Positions 1 to 7,499 of a stretch of 17,390 nucleotides of DNA are shown here, in pieces (within the stretch, counting starts at the first letter, position 1; each line of letters opens with the position of its first letter). The translations under genes and the position numbers were made by a program. Source of the stretch: CAYOHG01 sp964465125 (GTDB lineage Bacteria > Planctomycetota > Phycisphaerae > UBA1845 > Fen-1342). The notes beneath the pieces are model-generated. The model saw nothing but the letters and a program-made list of their open reading frames with translations. It was not told the origin of the DNA and made no database searches. The stretch covers positions 1-17,390 of the forward strand of contig CAYXIO010000071.1 of the NCBI GenBank assembly GCA_964465125.1, given 5' to 3'.

Positions 1-807
1 GTAGCCCCAGTCGCGGAACGCGCCCTCGGTGAACTTCATGATGTTGCCCTTGTGCACCAGCGTCACGCTGCGGCGCTTGTTCTGAAGCGCGTAGCCGATG
101 GCACTGTGCACCAGCCGCTCGGTGCCGAGGTAGCTGACCGGCTTGATGCCGATGCCGACCTGCACCCTGACGTCGCGATGGGGCGCGCCGATCTCCTCGA
201 GCCGCTTCTGCCACTCCTGCGCGCGGTCGGGCGCCCCGAAGCGCACCTTCTTGAACTCATTCGGAAACTCGCGCTCCAGCAGGTCGAGAATCTTCTGCGA
301 CTCGACCGTGCCGCCGGCGTACTCGATGCCCGCGTAGATGTCCTCCGTGTTCTCGCGGAAGATCACCATTTCCACGTCCTGAGGCTTGCGCACCGGCGAC
401 GGGACGCCCTTGAACCAGCGCACCGGCCGCAGGCAGACGAAGAGATCGAGCAATTGCCGCAGCGCGACGTTCAGCGAGCGAATGCCGCCGCCGACGGGCG
501 TAGTCAAGGGGCCCTTGATGCCGACGAGGAATTCCTGGAAGGCGCGGACCGTGTCGTCCGGAAGCCAGTTGTTGAACTTGTTGAAGGACGTCTCGCCGGC
601 GTAGACCTCCATCCACGAAATGCGGCGTTTGCCGCCGTAGGCCTTCTGCACTGCCGCATCAAAGACGGCGACGCTGGAACGCCAGATATCGGGGCCGGTG
701 CCGTCGCCGCGAATGAACGGAAGAATGGGGTTGTCGGGGACGCTGAGTCCGCGCGGGCTCTTGGTGATTTTCTGGCCGCTGGGAACGCTGGTGGTGCTGT
801 AGCTCAT
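1..807 (-). CDS. icd: NADP-dependent isocitrate dehydrogenase, partial (3' end beyond window)
   Basis: Catalyses oxidative decarboxylation of isocitrate to 2-oxoglutarate with NADP in the TCA cycle, in the cytoplasm. The 269 visible residues align throughout with E. coli-type Icd. KGPLTTPVGGGIRSLNVALR spans residues 98-117, with substrate-site Ser111, Asn113 and Arg117; Arg127 lies in CLRPVR, Arg151 and Tyr158 in IFRENTEDIYAG, and Lys222 in GIGIKP. VHKGNIMKFTEG lies near the window edge. The ATG at 807 is preceded by GGAG (816-819) at 8 nt. Compared with the E. coli enzyme there are about 20 extra residues just before GIGIKP (about 191-215), as in some longer bacterial forms. Ser111 is the position phosphorylated by AceK in enterics; no AceK gene is visible. 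The C-terminal third, including the rest of the NADP site, lies outside. Divergent from rpoN. Confidence 0.95.
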   Translation of the reverse strand, partial: MSYSTTSVPSGQKITKSPRGLSVPDNPILPFIRGDGTGPDIWRSSVAVFDAAVQKAYGGKRRISWMEVYAGETSFNKFNNWLPDDTVRAFQEFLVGIKGPLTTPVGGGIRSLNVALRQLLDLFVCLRPVRWFKGVPSPVRKPQDVEMVIFRENTEDIYAGIEYAGGTVESQKILDLLEREFPNEFKKVRFGAPDRAQEWQKRLEEIGAPHRDVRVQVGIGIKPVSYLGTERLVHSAIGYALQNKRRSVTLVHKGNIMKFTEGAFRDWGY

Positions 808-1150
808 GGCATGGGCTCCGGTGTCTCGGACGGCCGTCTGGTGGGGGCCGCGCAATCGTTACAGTCTTTCCCCGGGCGAGCGCGATCAGCGGTGCGCCCG
901 CTGCCGATGGAGAAGCAGAAGCCTAGCGGCGGGGGGAGTTTTTCGCCAGTTTGCCGCCGACCGGCGCGTTGGCGCCGCCAAAAGAAGCTGTGCCGCCGAC
1001 CGTTGCAGCGGGTAACATGATCGAGGAACGCCGCGTGGCGGCCGGCCGAGCCGGCCCCGTTTCTCAGCGCGGCAGACCCGAACGCCGAGCGCCGGGTCGT
1101 GACGTGAGGCAGCGCGACCTCAGCGTGAGGTTCGCGCCCGAGTGCATTGA
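808..1150. other. icd-rpoN divergent intergenic region
   Basis: This 343-nt gap between divergent genes has no convincing coding frame. It holds a perfect 7-bp inverted repeat GGCCGGC-CGA-GCCGGCC (1040-1056) and a perfect 5-bp repeat CCTCA-GCG-TGAGG (1118-1130) ending 20 nt before the rpoN start. A decamer GCCGCCGACC occurs twice (from 953 and from 991). I see no convincing -35/-10 pair for either gene. Confidence 0.5.
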
Positions 1151-2635
1151 ATGTCGCAGTTGCTCAGCCAAATCCCGCGCCAGCTCTTGCAGCAGCAGCA
1201 GCGTCTGACGCCGCAGCTCATTCAGGCGATGGACATCCTGCAGCTCAACGCGATGGCGCTCGAATCGCGGATTGAGCAGGAGATCGACTCGAACCCGGCG
1301 CTGGAGCTGGAGACCGGCGACGACGAGCAAGCGGCGCCGGTGGAAACGGAGACGGCCGAAGCGGACCGCCCGGATGGCGAGCAGGCCCTGGTCGTCAACG
1401 AGCACGACGGGGCGGACGACTTTCAGCGGCTCGACAACCTTTCGCACGAATACGAGCTCTTCGAGGACGACGAATACTCGGGTACGCGCTCGCGGGCGCG
1501 TCTGGCGGAAGAGGGCGACGCCAAGCTCGAGGCGATGGCCAATACCGAGGCGCGGCCCGGCGGCCTGCGCGACTATCTGCTCGAGCAATGGGCCTTCGCC
1601 GACACCGATGACACGCTTCGCCCGGTCGGGGCGGCGATCATCGACAACATCGACGACTCGGGCCGGCTCGCGATCGACCTGGAGCAGGTCGCCGCCGCGC
1701 TCGAGCCCCGGCCGACCCACGAACAACTTCTAGCCGCGCTAACGCTCGTGCAGGAGCTTGATCCGCCCGGCGTGGCGGCGCGCTCGTTGCAGGAATGCCT
1801 GCTGCTGCAGCTCAACGGCCACGCCGGCGACACGTCGATCGAGCGGCGGATTCTCGAACAGTACTTCGACGACTTGCAGCGCAACCGCCTGCCGCAGATC
1901 GCCCGCAGCCTGGGAGTCGAGATCGAGCGCGTCAAGGAAGCGATGCGCATCATCGGCCGCCTGTCGCTGCACCCGGGGCTGGACGTGGTCGACCGCGTCG
2001 CGCCGCCCATCACGCCCGACGTGATCGTGGAGTACAACGAGGAAACGGACGAATACGACGTGCGGCTGACGCGCGTGAACCAGCGCGAGCTGCGCATCTC
2101 GGCGGAGTTTCGTGAGGCGCTCGAAAAGACGCGCGACAACAAGGACGCACGCGAGTTCATCCGCGAGAAGATCGAGGCCGCCAACGCGATCATCGACGCC
2201 ATCCGCTACCGCAAGCAGCGCCTGCTGGAGGTCGCCCGCGCCGTCGTCGCCGCCCAGCGCGATTTCCTCGATCGCGGCGAGCAGCACATGCGCGTGCTGC
2301 GCATGAGCGACCTCGCCGAGCGCTTCGGCTGCGACCCCTCCACCATCAGCCGCACCGTCGACGGCAAGTGGATGGAGACGCCGCGGGGCGTCTATCCGCT
2401 GCGGCGGTTCTTCACCGGCGGGACCGAGTCGCACGACGGCGAGGTGCTGGGTTGGGACAGCATCAAGGCCAAGGTCCAGGAAATCGTCGACCAGGAAGAC
2501 AAGCGCAACCCGCTTTCGGACGACCTGATTGTCGAGAAGCTGCAATCGCAGGGAATCGACATCAAACGCCGAACGGTCGCGAAATACCGCGCGCAGCTCT
2601 CCATTCCCACCGCGCGTCAGCGCCGTCAGTACTAG
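1151..2635 (+). CDS. rpoN: RNA polymerase sigma-54 factor
   Basis: Sigma-54 directs core RNA polymerase to -24/-12 promoters and needs AAA+ enhancer-binding activators. The 494 residues show the full family order. Glutamine- and leucine-rich region I is at 1-50 (LTPQLIQAMDILQL, then EIDSNPALE). An acidic, variable region II follows to about 125. The core-binding domain holds ELDPPGVAARSLQECLLLQL. The helix-turn-helix is at about 380-401 (LAERFGCDPSTISR), followed by TPRGVYPLRRFF at 410-421. The RpoN box RRTVAKYR at 473-480 reads the -24 element. Length matches the family. The ATG fits region I exactly, but no clear Shine-Dalgarno precedes it; GTGAGG is about 20 nt away. It ends 38 nt before the convergent deacetylase. 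No hpf/raiA, ptsN or lptB neighbour is present, unlike the proteobacterial operon. Confidence 0.98.
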   Translation: MSQLLSQIPRQLLQQQQRLTPQLIQAMDILQLNAMALESRIEQEIDSNPALELETGDDEQAAPVETETAEADRPDGEQALVVNEHDGADDFQRLDNLSHEYELFEDDEYSGTRSRARLAEEGDAKLEAMANTEARPGGLRDYLLEQWAFADTDDTLRPVGAAIIDNIDDSGRLAIDLEQVAAALEPRPTHEQLLAALTLVQELDPPGVAARSLQECLLLQLNGHAGDTSIERRILEQYFDDLQRNRLPQIARSLGVEIERVKEAMRIIGRLSLHPGLDVVDRVAPPITPDVIVEYNEETDEYDVRLTRVNQRELRISAEFREALEKTRDNKDAREFIREKIEAANAIIDAIRYRKQRLLEVARAVVAAQRDFLDRGEQHMRVLRMSDLAERFGCDPSTISRTVDGKWMETPRGVYPLRRFFTGGTESHDGEVLGWDSIKAKVQEIVDQEDKRNPLSDDLIVEKLQSQGIDIKRRTVAKYRAQLSIPTARQRRQY

Positions 2636-2673
2636 GAAAAACGAGCCGCAGCCGCGTGCCGGCGGCCTCCGCC

Positions 2674-3606
2674 TCAGTCACGCGCCGCGGCGAATTGCGC
2701 GACCAGGTTGCTGTGATCCTCGCGCGGCAGCTCCAGCAGCGAGTGAGCCGGCAGCGCGCGGTTCGAGCGGAACCCGAGCGTCATGCCCATCTCGCGCAAG
2801 ATGGCGAGCGTCGTCGCGTTGTACGAGCCGCACGGATGCGCGACGCAGGTCGGCCGCTCGCCGGTGAGCGCGGTCAGTATGCGCTCGTTCTGCTCGTACT
2901 CCTCGCGCTGCGCCTCGGCCGGGAGCGCTTCCAGCCGGGTCGGGTGCGTGTGCGAATGCAGCCCGATCAAGTGCCCTTCGCCCTGGAGCTCGCTCAGGCA
3001 CTCGGCGTCCATCCACAGTCCGCGCCCGAGCAGCGCGGCCGTCAGCCCGGCGGATTCGATCATCGCATCGACGAGCGCTTCGTAGCGGTCCGGTCCGAGC
3101 AACTCGTCGCGCACGAAACGGAAGCGCCGGTCCGCCTTGCTGTAGAACGGGAACGCCGAGAGGTAGTTGCGCGGGTCGAAGTCGCGCAGCCCGGTCCGCA
3201 CCTCGCCCGCAAACTCGCCCTCCGCGATCGCGGCGTCGAAGGCGGCATAGAACTCGTCCAGGCCGTCAAAGCAGCGCGTGCGGAACGCGCGGTAAATCTC
3301 CATCCGCGGCAGCGCGCCGATCAGCGGGGCGGTGTATACGAACCAGAACGCGGTCAGCCCGTACCGCCGCAGCACCGGCCGGGCCACGTCGAACTGGCAG
3401 CGCAGGTTGTCGTCGAAAGTCAGACACAGGTCGGTTTCTTCGAGCGTGCCGCGCTCGGCCCGCTGCATCCATTCATAGGCGGGCAGGATGCGGTCGAGCC
3501 CCAGCTCCAGCAGCAGCGCTTCGAACGCATCCGCCGACAGCGAACCCTGGCTGGGCAAGTGTCCGGGCCCGTGGAAGTGGTGGAACATGATCGCCGGCGG
3601 GGTCAT
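2674..3606 (-). CDS. polysaccharide deacetylase family protein (NodB homology)
   Basis: This 310-residue protein is probably a CE4-type carbohydrate deacetylase acting on a surface or glycan-precursor sugar. Motif 1 is LTFDDN (62-67), with presumed base Asp65 and metal ligand Asp66; the usual Gly is Asn here. Motif 2 is HSHTHP (217-222), matching HSxxHP with His217 and His221. HPCGSYN (257-263) fits the later substrate-groove motif. The gap between motifs 1 and 2 is about 150 residues, roughly 100 more than in compact NodB domains, so an inserted subdomain is likely at about 95-195. There is no signal peptide or membrane helix, suggesting a cytoplasmic enzyme. The ATG at 3606 has GAGG 8 nt upstream; an in-frame TTG at 3624 is a poorer start. 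No glycan cluster is adjacent, so the substrate is unknown. Confidence 0.85.
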   Translation of the reverse strand: MTPPAIMFHHFHGPGHLPSQGSLSADAFEALLLELGLDRILPAYEWMQRAERGTLEETDLCLTFDDNLRCQFDVARPVLRRYGLTAFWFVYTAPLIGALPRMEIYRAFRTRCFDGLDEFYAAFDAAIAEGEFAGEVRTGLRDFDPRNYLSAFPFYSKADRRFRFVRDELLGPDRYEALVDAMIESAGLTAALLGRGLWMDAECLSELQGEGHLIGLHSHTHPTRLEALPAEAQREEYEQNERILTALTGERPTCVAHPCGSYNATTLAILREMGMTLGFRSNRALPAHSLLELPREDHSNLVAQFAAARD

Positions 3607-4122
3607 TCGCTGTCCCTCGTCCAAAGCGCCCTTCGTTCGGGTCGGCCCCAGGTGGCCCGTTGCGGCCTGCGCGAATGCGGTCTGCTGTGCCTATTGTCGC
3701 CTTCGGCTGTCGGGAAGTCGCTGCTGAAACCGATCCTGAACGATCCGTGCTTGTGCGGGCTCGGGAGCGCAGTTGCTGCGCCGTGGGCCGGGGTGCGGAA
3801 TCGCTGAATTGAGCGCGGAATCACGGGCCCAGCGCGGAAGAAGACGCACCACTCGCCCAGCTCGGCGCGCAGCGCAACAGGACTTCGTCGCCCGGCGCGC
3901 GGCGAACGAGTGTAGCCACGGGTGGAGGTCCAGGTACGCCGGGGCCGGCCTCCGAACGTCAAAAACGTGGGCAGCAGCGAAGTGCTCAGCCGGTGTTCTC
4001 CGCCTTCTGTGGTACTGGTTGTCCAACCGGTGGAATGGCAGGTTCTCCTCCTTCTGTGGCACTGGTTTTCAACCGGTGTTCATTGCGTGTAACGGTATGG
4101 GTGCGGGCACGACACTGCCCTC
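3607..4122. other. non-coding spacer with repeats
   Basis: There is no believable gene in these 516 bases. Open frames exist on both strands, but they read through a repeat, change composition and have no family resemblance. The stretch carries two copies of a hairpin repeat (3996-4078). The sequence before it (about 3910-3980) also looks like interspersed-repeat debris rather than coding DNA. No promoter was recognised upstream of the deacetylase. Confidence 0.5.
3996..4078 (+). repeat. pair of hairpin-forming GTGFQPV-type repeats
   Basis: Copy 1 is 3996-4032 and copy 2 is 4043-4078: about 37 nt each, offset 47 nt, with only a few differences. Each contains an inverted repeat, ACTGGTT-loop-AACCGGT (4014-4031 and 4061-4077), forming a 7-bp stem with one G-T pair and a 3-4 nt loop. 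In one frame copy 2 reads CGTGFQPVF. From memory, peptides of this kind recur in spurious ORFs of planctomycete and related genomes, marking a dispersed REP-like palindrome rather than a gene. Confidence 0.7.
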
Positions 4123-4559
4123 ATGTCGGCTCGCGACGAGTCAATGCCGCTGCAACGAACGCGACGGAGCGACGCATCGGTGTTCGACTTCGTCGACACG
4201 ACCGGCACGATCACGCGCGAGCTCCGCTGCGCTCATTGCGGAGCCGGTTTGCGCGGCAGCACGCTCGCCCGCGGGTGCAGCGCTTGCAGCGGGCCGCATG
4301 GCTGCGGCTGCTGAACACGATCATGTCGTACGCTGGTGTATTTCGCCGTCCGTCGAATGGCTGGATCGGCCCGATGAAGTGCTGGATACACCACTACCCG
4401 ATCGAACTGCTGCTCTTCCTCGACGCTCCGGTGCTTTGCTGCTCGCTTGTGTTCCTCTTTGCCGCCGCGCGCGTCTTCAGCGGCGTGGCCCGGCGTGCCG
4501 CCGATGCAGCGCGTCGCGCGCCGCCCGAAACGCAGTCTGCGAGTTCGTTACACGCTTGA
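4123..4559 (+). pseudogene. possible frameshifted Cys4 zinc-ribbon membrane protein relic
   Basis: The first frame (ATG 4123, stop at 4312-4314) encodes 63 residues with CAHCG at 36-40, then LRG, then CSAC at 52-55. This matches the CxxCGxxLRGx(n)CxxC zinc ribbon that opens many planctomycete membrane proteins. Right after the second Cys pair this frame hits TGA, while the frame one base over stays open to 4559 and reads AAWLRLLNTIM, a Trp/Pro-rich stretch, then a hydrophobic helix PIELLLFLDAPVLCCSLVFL. A single indel near 4290-4312 would join ribbon and helix. Alternatively the second part could be a 78-residue ORF starting at ATG 4323, or neither is coding. The surrounding region is rich in repeats, which favours decay. 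Function unknown. Confidence 0.35.
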
Positions 4560-4590
4560 ACCCATGACCCCCCGACGCCTCGGTCCCTTC

Positions 4591-4614
4591 CGTGCCTCCG
4601 TGCCTTCGTGCCCT
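4591..4614. repeat. 8-nt tandem repeat, three imperfect copies
   Basis: CGTGCCTC, CGTGCCTT and CGTGCCCT follow one another exactly, in the spacer 77-100 nt before the threonine dehydrogenase start. It is a simple-sequence repeat; no function is evident. Confidence 0.6.
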
Positions 4615-4690
4615 GCTTACGCTCCTTGCCTCCGCGCCCGCTTTCCCGGACACTCACCGCTCACAACCAGAGGCATCCCGGGACCATCCC

Positions 4691-5719
4691 ATGCGAAAAC
4701 CCGTCATCCTGATCACCGGCGCCAACGGCGAAATCGGCCACGGCCTGATCGACTACTTCAGCGGCCACGAGCACCTCGACATCGTCGCGCTCGACCTCAA
4801 GCCGATCGACGAAGAGCTGCGGCCGCGCTGCCTGGCGGCGATCGCCGGCGACATCCTCGACCAGAACCTGCTCCAGCGGCTGGTCAGCGAGTTCGAAATC
4901 CACGAGATCTACCACCTCGCCGCGCTGCTCAGCACGCGCGCCGAGTACACGCCCAAGGCCGCTCATCACGTCAACGTCGAGGGCACGCTCAACCTGCTTC
5001 AGCTTGCCCACGAGCAGGCGCGCTGGCACGGCAACCCGGTCAAGTTCCTCTTCCCGAGCTCGATCGCGGTCTATGGACTGCCCGACCGCGACACCAAGGC
5101 CCGCGCGGCGAAAGTCCGCGAGACCGATTGGAACTTCCCGACGACCATGTACGGCTGCAACAAGCTCTATTGCGAGCAGCTCGGCCGCTATTACACGCTG
5201 CACTTCCGCCAGCTTGCCGCCGAGCAGCTTCCCAGCGGCGTCGACTTCCGCGCGCTGCGCTTCCCGGGGCTGATCAGCGCGGTGACCATGCCGACCGGCG
5301 GCACGAGCGACTTCGCGCCCGAGATGATCCACGCCGCCGCACAGGGCAAGCCCTACAGGTGCTTCGTCGCCGACGATGCGCGCATCCCGTTCATGGCGAT
5401 GCCGGACGGAATCGATGCGCTGGTGCGGCTGGCGGAAGCGCCCGTGGAGCGCCTCTCGCGGCGCGTCTACAACATCGGGGCGTTCAGCCCCAGCGCCGGG
5501 GAAATCTGCGCGCGCGTGCGGCGGGCGTTTCCGAAGGTCGCGATCAGCTTTGAGCCGGATTTGCCGCGGGCGCGGATCGTCGATACGTGGCCGGCGGACG
5601 TGGACGACTCGCCCGCGCGGCGCGACTGGGGCTGGAAGCCGGCGTATGATTTCCAGCGCGCCTTTGACGAGTACCTGGTTCCGACGATCCGAGCGCGATA
5701 CGAGCAGGGCTCGGCGTAG
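4691..5719 (+). CDS. L-threonine 3-dehydrogenase, SDR (epimerase-like) type
   Basis: This 342-residue cytoplasmic enzyme is predicted to oxidise L-threonine to 2-amino-3-ketobutyrate with NAD, the first step of threonine breakdown to glycine and acetyl-CoA. The Rossmann motif TGANGEIG is at 9-16 and GDILD at 53-57. SSIAVYG (123-129) supplies the active-site Ser/Thr region, and the YxxxK pair is Tyr154/Lys158. Features of the epimerase-like threonine dehydrogenases rather than sugar epimerases are ALRFPGLIS, MPTGGTSDFA, and the C-terminal TWPADVDDSPARRDWGWKP. The ATG at 4691 starts directly on the Rossmann strand and has a weak GGGA at 4680-4683; an upstream in-frame start would add an unrelated Pro/Ala-rich stretch. 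A partner 2-amino-3-ketobutyrate CoA ligase (kbl) is not next to it. Confidence 0.88.
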   Translation: MRKPVILITGANGEIGHGLIDYFSGHEHLDIVALDLKPIDEELRPRCLAAIAGDILDQNLLQRLVSEFEIHEIYHLAALLSTRAEYTPKAAHHVNVEGTLNLLQLAHEQARWHGNPVKFLFPSSIAVYGLPDRDTKARAAKVRETDWNFPTTMYGCNKLYCEQLGRYYTLHFRQLAAEQLPSGVDFRALRFPGLISAVTMPTGGTSDFAPEMIHAAAQGKPYRCFVADDARIPFMAMPDGIDALVRLAEAPVERLSRRVYNIGAFSPSAGEICARVRRAFPKVAISFEPDLPRARIVDTWPADVDDSPARRDWGWKPAYDFQRAFDEYLVPTIRARYEQGSA

Positions 5720-5768
5720 GCGCACTCTTGCGCGTCGGGTGCGAACCGGTTTACGCAAGGGGATTGCG

Positions 5769-6605
5769 GTGCTGCGAATTCTGCTGGGAGCGGCCATGGG
5801 CGCATTGATTCTGTCTTCCGCCAGCGCGCAGACTTCCGCGCCCGCACAGCCGCCGGAAACGCAGCCTGCGGCGTCGCAGCCCGCGAAGCTGTCGCCCCTG
5901 GCCGGTTTTCTCTTCCGCCAGCTCGAGTTCGACGGGCGGCCTTTCAGCTACTGCGTGTACGTCCCGCCCGAGTACGACCCGGCCCAGGCCTGGCCGGTGG
6001 TTCTCTTCCTGCACGGCTCGGGCGAGCGCGGCAGCGACGGGTTTCTGCAATCCGAGGTGGGCATTGCCCATGCCATCCGACGAAATCGCGCGCTGTGCCC
6101 GGCCATTGTGGTCATGCCGCAGTGTCCGGCGGGGCAGCGCTGGTTCGGGCCGATGATCGAGCTGGCGGTGCGCTGCCTTGAGCAGACCTCGCTGGAATTC
6201 CGGCTGGACCAGGAGCGGCTGTACCTGACCGGACTCTCGATGGGCGGGGAGGGTGCCTGGCTGCTGGGGCAGCAATACGCGAAGCACTTCGCGGCGATCG
6301 TCCCGATCTGCGGCTTCATCGGCCGGCCGGATGTTTCGCCCGATCCGGTCGCGGTGCGGGCGATGGCGGAAAACCTGCGGGGCGTGCCGATCTGGGCATT
6401 TCACGGCGAGGCGGACGACGTCGTGCCCGCGCAGCGGACGGTGGAGATCGTGCAGGTGCTTCAGGCGGTCGGCGGGAACGTCCGCTACACCCCCTTCCCC
6501 AACGTCAACCACAACGCGTGGGACCGAGTCTATGGCGACGAGAAGTTCTGGAGCTGGCTGCTGGCGCAGCGGCGTGCCAGCCAGCCGCCGGCATCGCAGC
6601 CATGA
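5769..6605 (+). CDS. exported alpha/beta-hydrolase (esterase/PHB-depolymerase-like)
   Basis: Probable secreted serine esterase or peptidase of the alpha/beta-hydrolase fold, 278 residues. The GTG start at 5769 has an excellent AAGGGG (5757-5762) at 6 nt, which decides the start. A signal peptide covers about 1-20 (LRILLGAAMGALILSSASA), then a Pro/Gln/Ser-rich linker to about 42. The oxyanion region is HGSGERG (82-88). The nucleophile elbow GLSMGG (155-160) puts Ser157 as catalytic; Asp216 lies in HGEADDVVP and His248 in NVNHNAW, completing the triad in the right order. The C-terminal tail repeats the SQP theme of the linker. This architecture is common among planctomycete esterases annotated as prolyl oligopeptidase or phospholipase/carboxylesterase. 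Substrate unknown. It follows the threonine dehydrogenase by 49 nt with no terminator, so co-transcription is possible. Confidence 0.88.
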   Translation: MLRILLGAAMGALILSSASAQTSAPAQPPETQPAASQPAKLSPLAGFLFRQLEFDGRPFSYCVYVPPEYDPAQAWPVVLFLHGSGERGSDGFLQSEVGIAHAIRRNRALCPAIVVMPQCPAGQRWFGPMIELAVRCLEQTSLEFRLDQERLYLTGLSMGGEGAWLLGQQYAKHFAAIVPICGFIGRPDVSPDPVAVRAMAENLRGVPIWAFHGEADDVVPAQRTVEIVQVLQAVGGNVRYTPFPNVNHNAWDRVYGDEKFWSWLLAQRRASQPPASQP

Positions 6606-6704
6606 GGCCGCGAGGTGCTGTCGCTCCGCATGGCTCGCGGTAAGATGCGTGCCGACCCCGCCGACGGAGGCGCGGCCAACGTCGCTCGTCAACGGTAACT
6701 GCCC

Positions 6705-7256
6705 ATGATCGATCGAGTCTTCCGGCGGGCATGCCTGCCGCTTTGCCTGCTGGTGCTGCTTGGCTCCGTGGTTGCCTGCCAGCAGCCCAACGCCGCACCG
6801 GCCGACGACGGCGCCCGAATGGCTGAGTTCGTGCAGCTCATGCTGCCGCGCTCGATCGAGATTCAGCGCTACCTCACCCGTCCGGTGAGCTTCGCCGGCA
6901 GCGGCGACACGGACGGCATGGAGGTGATCCTGGCCGCGCTGGATTCCTTCGGCGATCCGGTCAAGTGCGTCGGCGCGTTTCAAATTGAGCTGAATGAGCG
7001 CCGTTTCGCCAGCGGCGACAAGGTCGGGGCCCGCGTCGCGCTCTGGTCCATACCGGTCGATTCCGAGGACGCGCTGCGCGAATACTGGGACCGCCTCTCG
7101 CGCTTCTTCCGCTTTCGGCTGAAGCTGGAGGGCCCGGCGCTGCCCACCGGCGAATACGTGCTCACCGTCACGTTCGTTTCGCCCAACGGCGACAAGCTGC
7201 ACGACGAGTACGTCTTTCAGCACCAGATGGCGTCCCGGCCGACCGTCGTGCCTTGA
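6705..7256 (+). CDS. predicted lipoprotein, function unknown
   Basis: The 183-residue protein has a lipoprotein signal: positive n-region (DRVFRR), hydrophobic core LPLCLLVLLGSV and lipobox VVAC with Cys25. The mature part is a soluble domain of alternating strands, with GDPVKCVGAFQIELNE, a KVGARVALWSIPVD segment, a Phe/Arg-rich FFRFRLKLEG, and a late YVLTVTFVSPNGDKL. The pattern suggests a small beta-sandwich, but I do not recognise a named family. Codon use looks normal and the frame is clean. The ATG at 6705 has no Shine-Dalgarno; a -10-like TAAGAT lies at 6641-6646 without a good -35. A GC-rich hairpin follows the stop (7273-7304). Confidence 0.75.
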   Translation: MIDRVFRRACLPLCLLVLLGSVVACQQPNAAPADDGARMAEFVQLMLPRSIEIQRYLTRPVSFAGSGDTDGMEVILAALDSFGDPVKCVGAFQIELNERRFASGDKVGARVALWSIPVDSEDALREYWDRLSRFFRFRLKLEGPALPTGEYVLTVTFVSPNGDKLHDEYVFQHQMASRPTVVP

Positions 7257-7272
7257 TCGCCGCCACGCAGGG

Positions 7273-7304
7273 CGCACGCCCCCGCGCGTAACTTCGCGCG
7301 TGCG
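7273..7304 (+). terminator. GC-rich stem-loop after the lipoprotein gene
   Basis: CGCGCG (7283-7288) and CGCGCG (7295-7300) flank TAACTT, and alternative outer arms CGCACG/CGTGCG extend it. It lies 17 nt after the stop at 7256. There is no T-tract, so it could slow or end transcription but is not a textbook rho-independent terminator. Confidence 0.3.
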
Positions 7305-7451
7305 GCGGTTCTCCAAGCAGCAGAGACTCCCTGCGCCGCGATTCAGCGTGGAGCCCGGCCGGACGGTCATCCGAAACCGACGCGGCCGGGCGGGCGAGGG
7401 CGAACCCCGCGGAGAGCCCGCGGCGCGGGTCGCTGCGGCTTGGGCGATCTC

Positions 7452-7466
7452 CAGGATACAATCCTG
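7452..7466 (+). promoter_or_regulatory. perfect inverted repeat overlapping a -10-like box before dsbD
   Basis: CAGGAT-ACA-ATCCTG is a perfect 6-bp inverted repeat 33 nt before the dsbD start. It contains TACAAT (7457-7462), which resembles a sigma-70 -10 element. No good -35 is found at the usual distance, so this could be an operator, a small hairpin or chance. Confidence 0.3.
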
Positions 7467-7499
7467 CCTGATGAGGAAACGCGACGCGGAGCCTGGCCG

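Noticed and set aside
52..1020. 322-codon open frame opposite icd
   Set aside because: The opposite strand encodes an unmistakable isocitrate dehydrogenase over the same bases.
2368..3807. 479-codon open frame on the + strand
   Set aside because: It overlaps the end of rpoN and the whole deacetylase in other frames; composition is typical of a shadow frame.
3773..4567. 264-codon open frame on the + strand in the spacer
   Set aside because: It runs through both hairpin repeats, has erratic composition and resembles no family; it is open only because stop codons are rare at this GC content.
5751..7370. 539-codon open frame on the - strand
   Set aside because: It lies opposite the hydrolase and a lipoprotein gene, both of which have signal peptides, motifs or ribosome-binding sites. 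The minus-strand translation is His/Arg/Ala-rich with no domain.
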